DNA from: an uncultured Clostridia bacterium
GTDB taxonomy: Bacteria; Bacillota; Clostridia; Oscillospirales; Acutalibacteraceae
NCBI GenBank assembly: GCA_937897215.1
Contig: CALCBQ010000034.1
Span: 1 to 5,040 of the forward strand
DNA length: 5,040 nucleotides
Reading direction: 5' to 3'
Shown: positions 1 to 5,039 of the stretch, in pieces
How positions within the stretch are numbered: the first letter of the stretch is position 1
Layout: the number at the start of each line of letters is the position of its first letter
Notes under the pieces: model-generated
What the model saw: only the letters and a program-made list of their open reading frames with translations
The model's database searches: none
Told to the model about the DNA's origin: nothing
Position numbers and translations under genes: made by a program

Positions 1-800
1 TCAAGAGTAAGTCTTGCTACTTCACGACGAACAGGGTCAAAACTTGAAACTGTAATTGCTTCAGGAGTATCGTCAATGATAAGGTCAACACCTGTAATTG
101 TTTCAAGAGTACGGATATTTCTACCTTCACGGCCGATAATTCTACCCTTCATTTCGTCATTTGGAAGAGCAACAACCGAAACTGTTGCTTCTGCAGCATG
201 GTCAGCTGCACAACGCTGAATAGCACCTGAAATGATTTCGCGTGCAAGATTGTCGCTTTCATCACGAGTTCTCTGTTCAAAATCCATAATTTTGAGCGCT
301 TTTTCGTGAGTGAGTTGTTCGTCAAGTTCTTGCATAAGAAGTGCCTTAGCCTGTTCTTTTGAGTAGCCACTAACTTTTTCAAGCATTTCAAGTTGGCTAC
401 GTTTGAGCATTTCAACTTCTTCCATTTTAGCATCTGCTGCTTTAAGCTTTTCTGCTAAAAGTTCTTCTTTCTTTTCAAGATTTTCAGTTTTCTTGTCAAG
501 ATTTTCTTCTTTTTGGTTAAGTCTGTTTTCTTGTCTTTGTACCTCTGCGCGTCTTTCACGAAGTTCTTTATCAACTTCACTTCTTAACTTGTGTATTTCG
601 TCTTTCGCCTCAAGAATAGCTTCTTTTTTCTTACTTTCAGCAGTCTGGACTGCCTGATTAACAATTCTTAATGCTTCTTCATTAGCGGAGCCGATTTTTG
701 CTTCTGCAACCTTTTTACGATAAAGGTTACCGAACACGAAGCCCAATACTCCAAATACAACAGCAGAGACAACGGCAAGAATAATGGTAATAGGTTCCAT
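1..800 (-). CDS. rny: Ribonuclease Y, N-terminal part (3' end outside window)
   Basis: This is the first 266 codons of RNase Y, the membrane-anchored endoribonuclease that starts mRNA decay in many Firmicutes. Translating the minus strand from the ATG at 800-798 gives a hydrophobic segment at about residues 3-25, then a long charged, Glu/Lys-rich coiled coil (about 28-190), then the start of a KH RNA-binding domain with the GxxG-type loop GRIIGREGRNIR at 219-230. That domain order is diagnostic. The family is usually about 520 residues, so the catalytic HD domain lies beyond the left edge; truncation is by the window, not a mutation. The start is supported by the Shine-Dalgarno AAGGAGG (complement of 811-817), about 10 nt upstream, and by a hydrophobic segment beginning immediately after it. 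The gene is divergent from the Fur-like gene and has its own promoter. Overlapping frames here are shadows of this gene. Confidence 0.96.
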   Translation of the reverse strand, partial: MEPITIILAVVSAVVFGVLGFVFGNLYRKKVAEAKIGSANEEALRIVNQAVQTAESKKKEAILEAKDEIHKLRSEVDKELRERRAEVQRQENRLNQKEENLDKKTENLEKKEELLAEKLKAADAKMEEVEMLKRSQLEMLEKVSGYSKEQAKALLMQELDEQLTHEKALKIMDFEQRTRDESDNLAREIISGAIQRCAADHAAEATVSVVALPNDEMKGRIIGREGRNIRTLETITGVDLIIDDTPEAITVSSFDPVRREVARLTL

Positions 801-912
801 TATGTCGTTCCCTCCTTAAAATAATATTTAATTTCAAAAGATATATCAAAAATATGTAATGAAATTAAGATAAATAAGTATAGAAATACTATTTTCCCAT
901 ACTATCTTTTAT

Positions 913-941
913 ATTTTACACAAAAATGAACACAATGTCAA
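913..941 (-). promoter_or_regulatory. Sigma-A-type promoter for RNase Y gene
   Basis: On the minus strand a perfect -35 hexamer TTGACA (complement of 936-941) is followed, after exactly 17 nt, by TAAAAT (complement of 913-918). Transcription would start near 906, giving a leader of about 105 nt. The leader is AT-rich and contains only a weak hairpin (AGTAT 877-881 with ATACT 886-890). The spacing and near-consensus boxes make this a strong prediction, but it is made from sequence alone. Confidence 0.8.
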
Positions 942-1031
942 GGTGCAAATGAATGTAAAATGGTGCGTTGAATATAATTGCGGTGGTTTGACAAATTGTA
1001 GTTTGTAGGGGTCTTTAATATGTGAGTTTTC

Positions 1032-1075
1032 GGCTCCCCTTGTCAGGGGAGCTGTCGCGAAGCGACTGAGGGGTA
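1032..1075 (+). repeat. GC-rich double-hairpin repeat, type A
   Basis: The first stem is GCTCCCCT (1033-1040) with AGGGGAGC (1045-1052) around a TGTC loop. A second stem, GTCGC (1054-1058) with GCGAC (1062-1066), has a GAA loop. A further G-rich arm, GAGGGGT, follows at 1068-1074 and could compete for the C-rich arm. The order of C-rich arm, 4-base loop, G-rich arm, small hairpin, third G-rich arm is the same as in the 53-bp repeats at 1095-1147 and 4905-4957. From memory, very similar sequences are scattered through Oscillospiraceae genomes; I could not check this. Confidence 0.7.
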
Positions 1076-1094
1076 GTCAGTTTATCTGTTAGCT

Positions 1095-1147
1095 ATCTCT
1101 CCCTCCGTCAACGCTAACGCGTTGCCACCTCCCTCGTCAGAGGGAGG
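1095..1147 (-). repeat. 53-bp GC-rich multi-hairpin repeat, copy 1
   Basis: This 53-bp stretch is the exact reverse complement of 4905-4957. Read on the plus strand it has the stem CAACGC (1109-1114)/GCGTTG (1119-1124) with loop TAAC, then CCTCCCTC (1128-1135)/GAGGGAGG (1140-1147) with loop GTCA. It starts about 20 bp after the type A element and on the minus strand shows the same arm order, so the two neighbours are related elements in opposite orientation. It encodes no believable protein; the open frame crossing it on the minus strand is fortuitous. Confidence 0.88.
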
Positions 1148-1177
1148 CAATATACAATTGCAACGCAGTTCCAACAC

Positions 1178-1212
1178 TTTGCGCTTTGCATTTTGCACTT
1201 TGCATTCTGCCC
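1178..1212. repeat. Tandem 7-bp repeat array (TTTGCAY-like)
   Basis: Five adjacent 7-bp units are visible: TTTGCGC, TTTGCAT, TTTGCAC, TTTGCAT and a degenerate TCTGCCC. The last unit runs into the right-hand 11-bp inverted repeat at 1210-1220. The array is too short and too regular to be CRISPR, which has long repeats and unique spacers. It may vary in copy number between strains. Confidence 0.7.
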
Positions 1213-1229
1213 TACAAACTCAAATTTAC

Positions 1230-1258
1230 TTGACTTTTGGGGAATATTCCTATATAAT
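1230..1258 (+). promoter_or_regulatory. Sigma-A-type promoter of the Fur-like/transporter operon
   Basis: TTGACT at 1230-1235 and a perfect TATAAT at 1253-1258 are separated by 17 nt. The spacer itself contains the perfect 10-bp palindrome GGAATATTCC (1241-1250), which could be an additional protein-binding site. Transcription should start near 1265, inside the candidate operator and about 34 nt before the start codon. The -35 box lies 9 bp to the right of the composite repeat region. Confidence 0.82.
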
Positions 1259-1280
1259 TTGAAAATGAATTTCAAATTCA
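1258..1280. promoter_or_regulatory. Candidate Fur-family operator (7-1-7 inverted repeat)
   Basis: TGAATTT-C-AAATTCA at 1266-1280 is a perfect 7-1-7 inverted repeat, the layout of Fur, PerR and Zur boxes, although the bases differ from their classical consensus sequences. It overlaps a second inverted repeat, TTTGAAA-ATGAA-TTTCAAA (1258-1276). Together they run from the last base of the -10 box across the predicted transcription start, where a bound repressor would block initiation. Because the first gene of the operon encodes a Fur-family protein, autoregulation is the simplest reading. Binding is inferred. Confidence 0.65.
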
Positions 1281-1298
1281 AATACAAAGGATAAAAAT

Positions 1299-1697
1299 AT
1301 GAATTACGAAACAAAACAAAGCAAACTGGTTTATGATTTATTAGAAAAAAATCCTCACAAGCATTTTTCTGCAGAAGAAGTATATTTTGAATTAATCAAA
1401 AATGGTGGTCATATTGGCAGAACGACTGTTTATCGTCAACTTGAGCGTCTTGTTACTGAAAACAAAGCAAGAAAATTCATCTCAGATAATAACGGGGCGT
1501 GTTGTTATCAGTTATTAAGCGATGAGTGTCATAATCACTATCATCTTAAATGTTCAAGTTGCGGGGAATTAATTCACACTGAATGTGATTTTCTCGATAA
1601 ACTTGCAAATCATATTTTTGAAGACCATAAATTTACTCTTGATGGCTCAAAAACTGTACTATATGGTACTTGCAACAAGTGTGGAGGTGTAAAATAA
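1299..1697 (+). CDS. Fur-family metal-responsive transcriptional regulator
   Basis: A complete 132-residue protein of typical Fur/Zur/PerR length. The N-terminal winged helix has the family recognition region GRTTVYRQLERL at 40-51. The C-terminal metal-binding and dimerisation half has a histidine cluster (H78, H80, H82), C85-x-x-C88, H93, H110 and C125-x-x-C128. The paired CxxC motifs match the structural zinc site of the family; the HxH with nearby acidic residues and H110 are likely sensing ligands. The start at 1299 is preceded by AAAGGA (1286-1291) 7 nt upstream. The stop overlaps the ATG of the transporter (TAATG), so the two are almost certainly cotranscribed. Which metal or peroxide signal it senses cannot be read from the sequence, so I give no symbol. 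The downstream transporter favours a metal sensor over a peroxide sensor. Confidence 0.93.
   Translation: MNYETKQSKLVYDLLEKNPHKHFSAEEVYFELIKNGGHIGRTTVYRQLERLVTENKARKFISDNNGACCYQLLSDECHNHYHLKCSSCGELIHTECDFLDKLANHIFEDHKFTLDGSKTVLYGTCNKCGGVK
1683..1689 (+). promoter_or_regulatory. Ribosome binding site that sets the transporter start
   Basis: GGAGGTG lies inside the last codons of the Fur-like gene, 7 nt before the ATG at 1697. It favours that ATG over an in-frame ATG at 1670, which would place ten residues inside the upstream gene without a comparable site. Confidence 0.8.
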
Positions 1698-2596
1698 TGA
1701 CTCTTTTGCACGCTCATACACATATTGATAACATTACTTTCTCTTTTAATGGGATTATTAATGTTTTACTTGATGCGATAATCGACACGCTTAAGGTACT
1801 CCCCTTTTTATTTCTTGCTTTTCTTGTAATTGAATTTCTTGAGCACAAGGCACAAGACAAAATCAAGCACCTTTTTACTCGTACAGGGGTTATGGGGCCT
1901 TTGATAGCTACATTGTGCGGTTGTATTCCACAATGCGGATTTTCAGTAATGAGTGCCAATTTATATTCAAGCGGAATAATTACACTTGGAACACTTATTG
2001 CGGTATTCCTTTCTACTTCTGATGAAGCAATTATTCTTCTTGCTACTGCAAAAAACGGTAGTATTGAAATTATCAAACTTCTTATTACAAAAATTATAAT
2101 TGCACTGGTTTTCGGTTATCTGATTTATATTATTGAAAGAAAAATGCACAAACATAGTCATCATCACTCACACGATTTATGTGAGCATGACCATTGTGGT
2201 TGTGAAGAAAACGGCAAAATTCTTCGTCCTGCTCTTATTCACACTGTTAAAGTTTTTGGATTTTTACTTTTATTTACCGCAATAATCGACCTTGCAATTG
2301 CTTTCATTGATACAGAAACACTTTCACATTTTCTTCTTACTGATTCTATTTTCCAACCGTTTTTATCGGCTATTATTGGGTTTATTCCAAACTGTGCATC
2401 ATCTGTGTTGTTAACTCAATTATATATTGAAGAATCTTTGAGCTTTGGTGCATTGATTGCAGGTCTTTGCACTAACGCGGGTGCCGGATTGCTTGTATTA
2501 TTCCGTGATAAGTCGAAACTCAAAGAAAACATTAATATTATTGGTATTCTTTATGTTTGCGCGGTATTACCCGGTATAATTCTTCACATAATTTAA
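1697..2596 (+). CDS. ArsP_2-like predicted heavy-metal permease, His-rich
   Basis: From the ATG at 1697 this is a 299-residue polytopic membrane protein. It resembles the ArsP_2 type (predicted 10-TM heavy-metal exporter, often named putative manganese transporter or arsenic efflux protein). Hydrophobic segments lie at about 20-48, 65-90, 94-117, 125-146, 182-205, 218-242, 246-268 and 279-299. Two motifs are equivalent: GCIPQCGFSV at 75-84 and GFIPNCASSV at 228-237, each followed by LY and G-x-LIA at the same spacing (offset 153), showing two homologous halves. A linker at about 150-169 is packed with His and Cys (HKHSHHHSH, then CEHDHCGC), and the N-terminus has H5, H7 and H9; these probably bind metal. 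The protein should sit in the cytoplasmic membrane. Its gene overlaps that of the Fur-like regulator by one base, so metal-dependent expression is likely. Substrate and direction are not determinable here; zinc, manganese, nickel or cobalt are possible, and arsenic has no ars neighbour to support it. Confidence 0.85.
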   Translation: MTLLHAHTHIDNITFSFNGIINVLLDAIIDTLKVLPFLFLAFLVIEFLEHKAQDKIKHLFTRTGVMGPLIATLCGCIPQCGFSVMSANLYSSGIITLGTLIAVFLSTSDEAIILLATAKNGSIEIIKLLITKIIIALVFGYLIYIIERKMHKHSHHHSHDLCEHDHCGCEENGKILRPALIHTVKVFGFLLLFTAIIDLAIAFIDTETLSHFLLTDSIFQPFLSAIIGFIPNCASSVLLTQLYIEESLSFGALIAGLCTNAGAGLLVLFRDKSKLKENINIIGILYVCAVLPGIILHII

Positions 2597-2617
2597 TTGT
2601 TAAAAAATAAATAATTC

Positions 2618-2646
2618 TTTACTTTCAAGTTTTAATGTGCTAAAAT
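2618..2646 (+). promoter_or_regulatory. Extended -10 promoter of the yerC-like operon
   Basis: TTTACT (2618-2623) and TAAAAT (2641-2646) are 17 nt apart, and TGC directly before the -10 box forms an extended -10 motif. No GC-rich terminator lies between the transporter stop at 2596 and this point, so read-through from the metal operon remains possible. A weak 5-bp hairpin (2653-2657 with 2663-2667) precedes the ribosome binding site. Confidence 0.65.
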
Positions 2647-2680
2647 GTTAAAGAAGTAAAAAACTTCGGAGGGAACAAAA

Positions 2681-2965
2681 ATGGGTAAAGACTTAAGAAA
2701 TGATAATACAGATTTTCTTATTAAGTGCATTTTAGAACTTAAAGATGCTGACGAATGCTATGATTTTTTAGAAGACCTTTGCACCGTGAATGAATTTCAG
2801 TCGATGGCACAACGCTGTGTAGTTGCAAAAATGCTTTCAGAAAAAAGAGTTTATAGCGATATTGTTAAAGAAACAGGTGCTTCAACAGCTACTATCAGTC
2901 GTGTTAACCGTTCACTTAATTATGGCACTGACGGTTATGAAAAAATTTTTGAAAGAGTAAAATAA
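2681..2965 (+). CDS. YerC/YecD-family TrpR-related DNA-binding protein
   Basis: A 94-residue, all-helical protein matching the YerC/YecD branch of the Trp repressor superfamily. Family-like sequence includes the segment EFQSMAQRCVVAKML at 38-52 and a helix-turn-helix at about 58-80 (YSDIVKETGASTATISRVNR). The family is common in Firmicutes; its members are usually considered not to be tryptophan repressors, and their targets are poorly known. The start is supported by GGAGGG at 2668-2673, 7 nt upstream of the ATG. The stop overlaps the ATG of the methyltransferase (TAATG), making it the first gene of a four-gene operon. It may regulate its own operon, but I see no clear inverted-repeat operator at its promoter. 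Confidence 0.92.
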   Translation: MGKDLRNDNTDFLIKCILELKDADECYDFLEDLCTVNEFQSMAQRCVVAKMLSEKRVYSDIVKETGASTATISRVNRSLNYGTDGYEKIFERVK

Positions 2966-3738
2966 TGAGTTACGATATTTTTTCATCAGTTTATGATATT
3001 TTAACTGAAAATGTAGAGTACGAAAAAATTGCTCATGAAATCTGCTCTCTGTTACACAAAAACGGTGTTGACGGAGGGCTTTTGCTTGACTTGGGTTGTG
3101 GCACAGGTACACTCTCATTCTTGCTTGAAAAGAATGGTTATGATGTAATCGGAGTTGACGCAAGTGAAGATATGCTTATGGTGGCAAATGAAAAAAAGTA
3201 TGACGAAAGCTCTAATACTATGTTTCTTTGTCAAAAAGCAGAAGACCTTGATTTATTCGGCACTATTGATTGTGCCATTTCAGTTTTAGATACCATTAAT
3301 CATATTGATACACTTGAAAAAGTGGAAAAATCTTTTGAGAAAGTTTCGCTATTTATGAATATGGGTGGTATTTTCATTTTTGATATAAACACTCCATTTA
3401 AACACGAAAAAATACTCTCGAACAATACTTTTATTTATGATATGGACGAGGTTTATTGTGCTTGGCAGAATTCTTATAACAAAGAAACTGCAACTACAAA
3501 TATTGACCTTGATTTCTTTATTAAAAATGAAGATGATGACTTATACGAGCGTTATAGCGAAAGTTTTTCGGAATACGCTTACAATCCGCAAGATATACTC
3601 GATATTCTTGAAAAGTGTGGATTCGAGATTATAAATACTTATGATGATTACAGCGACAATCCTGTAAATGCAGAAACACAGCGTATTACAGTTGTTGCTA
3701 AAAAAATAAAGACTATATTTAAGGATGAATTGAAATGA
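2965..3738 (+). CDS. Class I SAM-dependent methyltransferase
   Basis: A 257-residue Rossmann-fold methyltransferase. Motif I, LLLDLGCGTG (39-48), binds S-adenosylmethionine; the acidic D65 in VIGVDAS is the expected ribose-contacting residue; AISVLDTINHI (104-114) and GGIFIFDINTP (134-144) correspond to later core strands. The opening YDIFSSVYDIL resembles the YqeM-like group (Y..FA.VYD), whose substrates are mostly unknown. The C-terminal part, rich in Asp, Glu, Tyr and Phe (about 155-205), is likely a substrate cap. There is no DNA-methylase NPPY motif. The ATG overlaps the upstream stop and has only a weak site (GAAAGAG, 2951-2957), so translation may depend on coupling to the yerC-like gene. 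The end overlaps hslO by 4 nt (ATGA). The substrate is unknown and could be a protein, small molecule or RNA. Confidence 0.92.
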   Translation: MSYDIFSSVYDILTENVEYEKIAHEICSLLHKNGVDGGLLLDLGCGTGTLSFLLEKNGYDVIGVDASEDMLMVANEKKYDESSNTMFLCQKAEDLDLFGTIDCAISVLDTINHIDTLEKVEKSFEKVSLFMNMGGIFIFDINTPFKHEKILSNNTFIYDMDEVYCAWQNSYNKETATTNIDLDFFIKNEDDDLYERYSESFSEYAYNPQDILDILEKCGFEIINTYDDYSDNPVNAETQRITVVAKKIKTIFKDELK

Positions 3739-4616
3739 ACGAATTAGTCAGAATGATTTCAGAAGACGGCACACTTTACTGTCTTGCTCTTAATTCAACT
3801 GAAATGGTTAAGGAAATGCAGAACATTCACAACACAAGCAAAGTGTGTTCTGCGGCCCTTGGACGCCTTATTACAGGTGCATCTATGATGGGTGTACTCT
3901 TAAAAGGCGACAAAGACACACTTACTCTTAAACTCAGCGGTGGTGGACCTGCCTCCCCTGTTGTTGCGATTGCAAACTCAAAGGGTCAGGTTAAAGGCTA
4001 TGTTGGGGATTCAAGAGTGAGTTTGCCACTCAATGCAAAAGGCAAGCTTGATGTATCAGGTGCAATTGGTAAAAACGGCTTTTTAACTGTTATTAAAGAC
4101 TTAGGTCTTAAAGAGCCATATTGTGCACAGACACCTATCATTTCAGGCGAAGTTGCAGAAGATATTACTGCTTATTACGCTACAAGTGAGCAGACACCAA
4201 CTGTTTGTGCGTTAGGCGTACTTGTTAATCCTGAAACTGAAGAAGTACTTTTAGCAGGTGGATTTTTAATTCAGTTACTCCCTACTGCAGATGACCAGAC
4301 AATCACACTTGTTGAAAAGGGATTGGAGAATATTAAACCAGTTACGACAATGCTTGCAGAAGGACTTACACCACAGCAGATTTGCGAAACTGTACTTCCT
4401 GAATTTTCAATGCAAGTACTTGACACACAGTATGTTGAATACAAATGTGATTGCAGTGTTGAACGCGTTACAAGAGCGTTAATTGGCGCAGGCGAAGAAG
4501 GACTTCGTGAAATGGCAGAAGACGAAAACACAGAGGTTTGTTGCCATTTCTGTAATAAAAAATATAATTTTTCAAGAGAAAAGATTTTGAAGTTACTAAA
4601 GGAGGCTTCAAAATAA
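3735..4616 (+). CDS. hslO: Hsp33 redox-regulated chaperone
   Basis: A 293-residue protein of full Hsp33 length. Hsp33 is a cytoplasmic holdase that is off when its C-terminal cysteines bind zinc and is activated by oxidation and unfolding. The N-terminal domain contains typical stretches GYVGDSRV (88-95) and GGFLIQLLP (175-183). The zinc centre is complete: C238-D-C240 and C270-H-F-C273, with an extra adjacent C269. The ATG overlaps the methyltransferase stop (ATGA), with AAGGAT (3721-3726) 8 nt upstream. The gene is third in the operon and overlaps the next ATG by one base, so its production is probably tied to its neighbours. No separate oxidative-stress promoter is evident. Confidence 0.97.
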   Translation: MNELVRMISEDGTLYCLALNSTEMVKEMQNIHNTSKVCSAALGRLITGASMMGVLLKGDKDTLTLKLSGGGPASPVVAIANSKGQVKGYVGDSRVSLPLNAKGKLDVSGAIGKNGFLTVIKDLGLKEPYCAQTPIISGEVAEDITAYYATSEQTPTVCALGVLVNPETEEVLLAGGFLIQLLPTADDQTITLVEKGLENIKPVTTMLAEGLTPQQICETVLPEFSMQVLDTQYVEYKCDCSVERVTRALIGAGEEGLREMAEDENTEVCCHFCNKKYNFSREKILKLLKEASK

Positions 4617-4864
4617 TGGAAAATATTCGAATTGAAAGAATATTTATTCATAACGATTATTTATATGTAAAAGTTTCAAGTGGCAATTTTGATAAAGTGT
4701 ATCGTTCAGGTATGAGTGTTTCTTGGGATGAAGAAACAACTGCACTATATTATAATGGTCGTGAAACAACGAACGATAATAAAGTCGATATTATAATTAA
4801 GGCTGTATCAAATGAATATAGGATTAACTTAATTATTGATGAAAACACAATTGTTGAAATTTAA
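4616..4864 (+). CDS. Small hypothetical protein, last gene of the hslO operon
   Basis: An 82-residue protein I do not recognise. It is likely real: a strong site AAAGGAGG (4598-4605) lies 10 nt before the ATG, the ATG overlaps the hslO stop (TAATG), and a terminator follows its stop by about 80 bp. It has no signal peptide, membrane segment, cysteine or known motif. The sequence alternates hydrophobic and polar residues (for example RIERIFIHNDYLYVKV at 5-20 and DIIIKAV at 58-64), predicting a small, mainly beta-strand, soluble domain, and it is rich in Asp, Glu and Asn. A role linked to Hsp33 or the methyltransferase is only positional inference. Confidence 0.75.
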   Translation: MENIRIERIFIHNDYLYVKVSSGNFDKVYRSGMSVSWDEETTALYYNGRETTNDNKVDIIIKAVSNEYRINLIIDENTIVEI

Positions 4865-4872
4865 TTTTGTAG

Positions 4873-4894
4873 GGGGCGCTGACCACAGCGTCCC
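4873..4894 (+). repeat. GC-rich hairpin repeat after the operon
   Basis: GGGGCGCTG (4873-4881) pairs with CAGCGTCCC (4886-4894) over 9 bp with one G-U pair and an ACCA loop, followed by GTTTTC. It begins 9 nt past the stop of the last gene. The lead-in TTTGTAGGGG (4867-4876) also occurs at 1002-1011 at the left edge of the upstream repeat region, suggesting a related repeat family. The short T run could give some termination, but less than the terminator at 4947. Confidence 0.6.
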
Positions 4895-4904
4895 GTTTTC
4901 CTTT

Positions 4905-4957
4905 CCTCCCTCTGACGAGGGAGGTGGCAACGCGTTAGCGTTGACGGAGGGAGAGAT
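4905..4957 (+). repeat. 53-bp GC-rich multi-hairpin repeat, copy 2
   Basis: An exact inverted copy of 1095-1147. Stem one is CCTCCCTC (4905-4912)/GAGGGAGG (4917-4924) with loop TGAC; stem two is CAACGC (4928-4933)/GCGTTG (4938-4943) with loop GTTA; a third G-rich arm, GAGGGAG, follows at 4947-4953. Flanking bases differ from those of copy 1, which defines the element's ends. The third arm also forms the 5' side of the terminator hairpin. Confidence 0.9.
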
Positions 4958-4977
4958 TAAATCTTTCCCTCTTTTTT
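4947..4977 (+). terminator. Rho-independent terminator of the yerC-like/hslO operon
   Basis: GAGGGAGAGAT (4947-4957) pairs with ATCTTTCCCTC (4961-4971) over 11 bp with a single G-U pair and a TAA loop, followed directly by six T residues (4972-4977). This is a strong intrinsic terminator on the plus strand, about 80 bp after the last stop codon. Its 5' arm is the end of the 53-bp repeat. Confidence 0.88.
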
Positions 4978-4992
4978 ATTGCTGAAACTCTT

Positions 4993-5008
4993 ATTACAAT
5001 ATTGTAAT
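4993..5008. promoter_or_regulatory. 16-bp perfect palindrome, possible operator
   Basis: ATTACAATATTGTAAT is perfectly self-complementary and lies about 26 bp upstream of a TTGACA hexamer. It has TACA/TGTA half-sites four bases apart, loosely recalling BlaI/CopY-type operators, which have a two-base gap. It may serve a gene beyond the right edge. Being AT-only except for one G-C pair per arm, chance is not excluded. Confidence 0.4.
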
Positions 5009-5033
5009 TTTTCTGTTTTTCGATAAAATTTTA

Positions 5034-5039
5034 TTGACA
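5034..5039 (+). promoter_or_regulatory. Consensus -35 hexamer at window edge
   Basis: TTGACA lies immediately before the right edge, after the operon terminator, so it probably begins a promoter for a next plus-strand gene. The -10 box would fall outside the window and cannot be checked. Confidence 0.4.

Larger units (their letters stand above)
1000..1220. repeat. Composite repeat region bounded by 11-bp inverted repeats
   Basis: AGTTTGTAGGG at 1000-1010 is exactly inverted as CCCTACAAACT at 1210-1220. The 221-bp segment between these ends holds two GC-rich multi-hairpin elements and a 7-bp tandem array, and no credible gene. CAAATT occurs at 992-997 just outside the left end and at 1221-1226 directly at the right end, possibly a degraded target duplication, though two extra bases separate it from the left end. 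The block lies between the rny promoter and the Fur-like promoter without disrupting either. That it moved as one unit is inference; it may be a pile-up of separate insertions. Confidence 0.5.

Noticed and set aside
149..657. Open frames of 84-94 codons on both strands in the left region
   Set aside because: They overlap the unmistakable RNase Y coiled coil in other frames, and their Ser- or Lys-rich products are artefacts of that codon pattern.
988..993. Plus-strand TTGACA as a second promoter for the Fur-like gene
   Set aside because: No acceptable -10 box at 16-18 nt spacing; the nearest AT-rich hexamers are 20-22 nt away and the GC-rich hairpins follow.
1178..1212. Short repeat array as a CRISPR remnant
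   Set aside because: Units are 7 bp with no spacers and no cas genes nearby.
1114..1314. Minus-strand open frame of 66 codons through the repeat block
   Set aside because: It consists of repeat and tandem heptamer sequence and reads back through the Fur-like promoter and start; no ribosome binding site or protein-like composition.
1670..1696. In-frame upstream ATG for the permease, adding nine residues before the 1697 start
   Set aside because: It lies inside the Fur-like gene with no good ribosome binding site, while GGAGGTG sits 7 nt before 1697 and the junction there forms a TAATG overlap like others in the window.
2653..2667. Hairpin GAAGT/ACTTC before the yerC-like gene as a terminator or regulator
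   Set aside because: Only five mostly A-T pairs, no T run after it, and it is followed directly by the ribosome binding site.
1230..4864. The six plus-strand genes as a new defence or mobile system
   Set aside because: All recognisable products are housekeeping or metal-homeostasis types; no nuclease, toxin, integrase or phage gene is present, and composition is even across the genes.
4905..4977. Repeat plus terminator as a true riboswitch or attenuator
   Set aside because: The competing fold is shorter (7 bp enclosing another hairpin) than the local 8-bp stem, it lies after the last gene, and there is no ligand-binding core or downstream gene it clearly controls.
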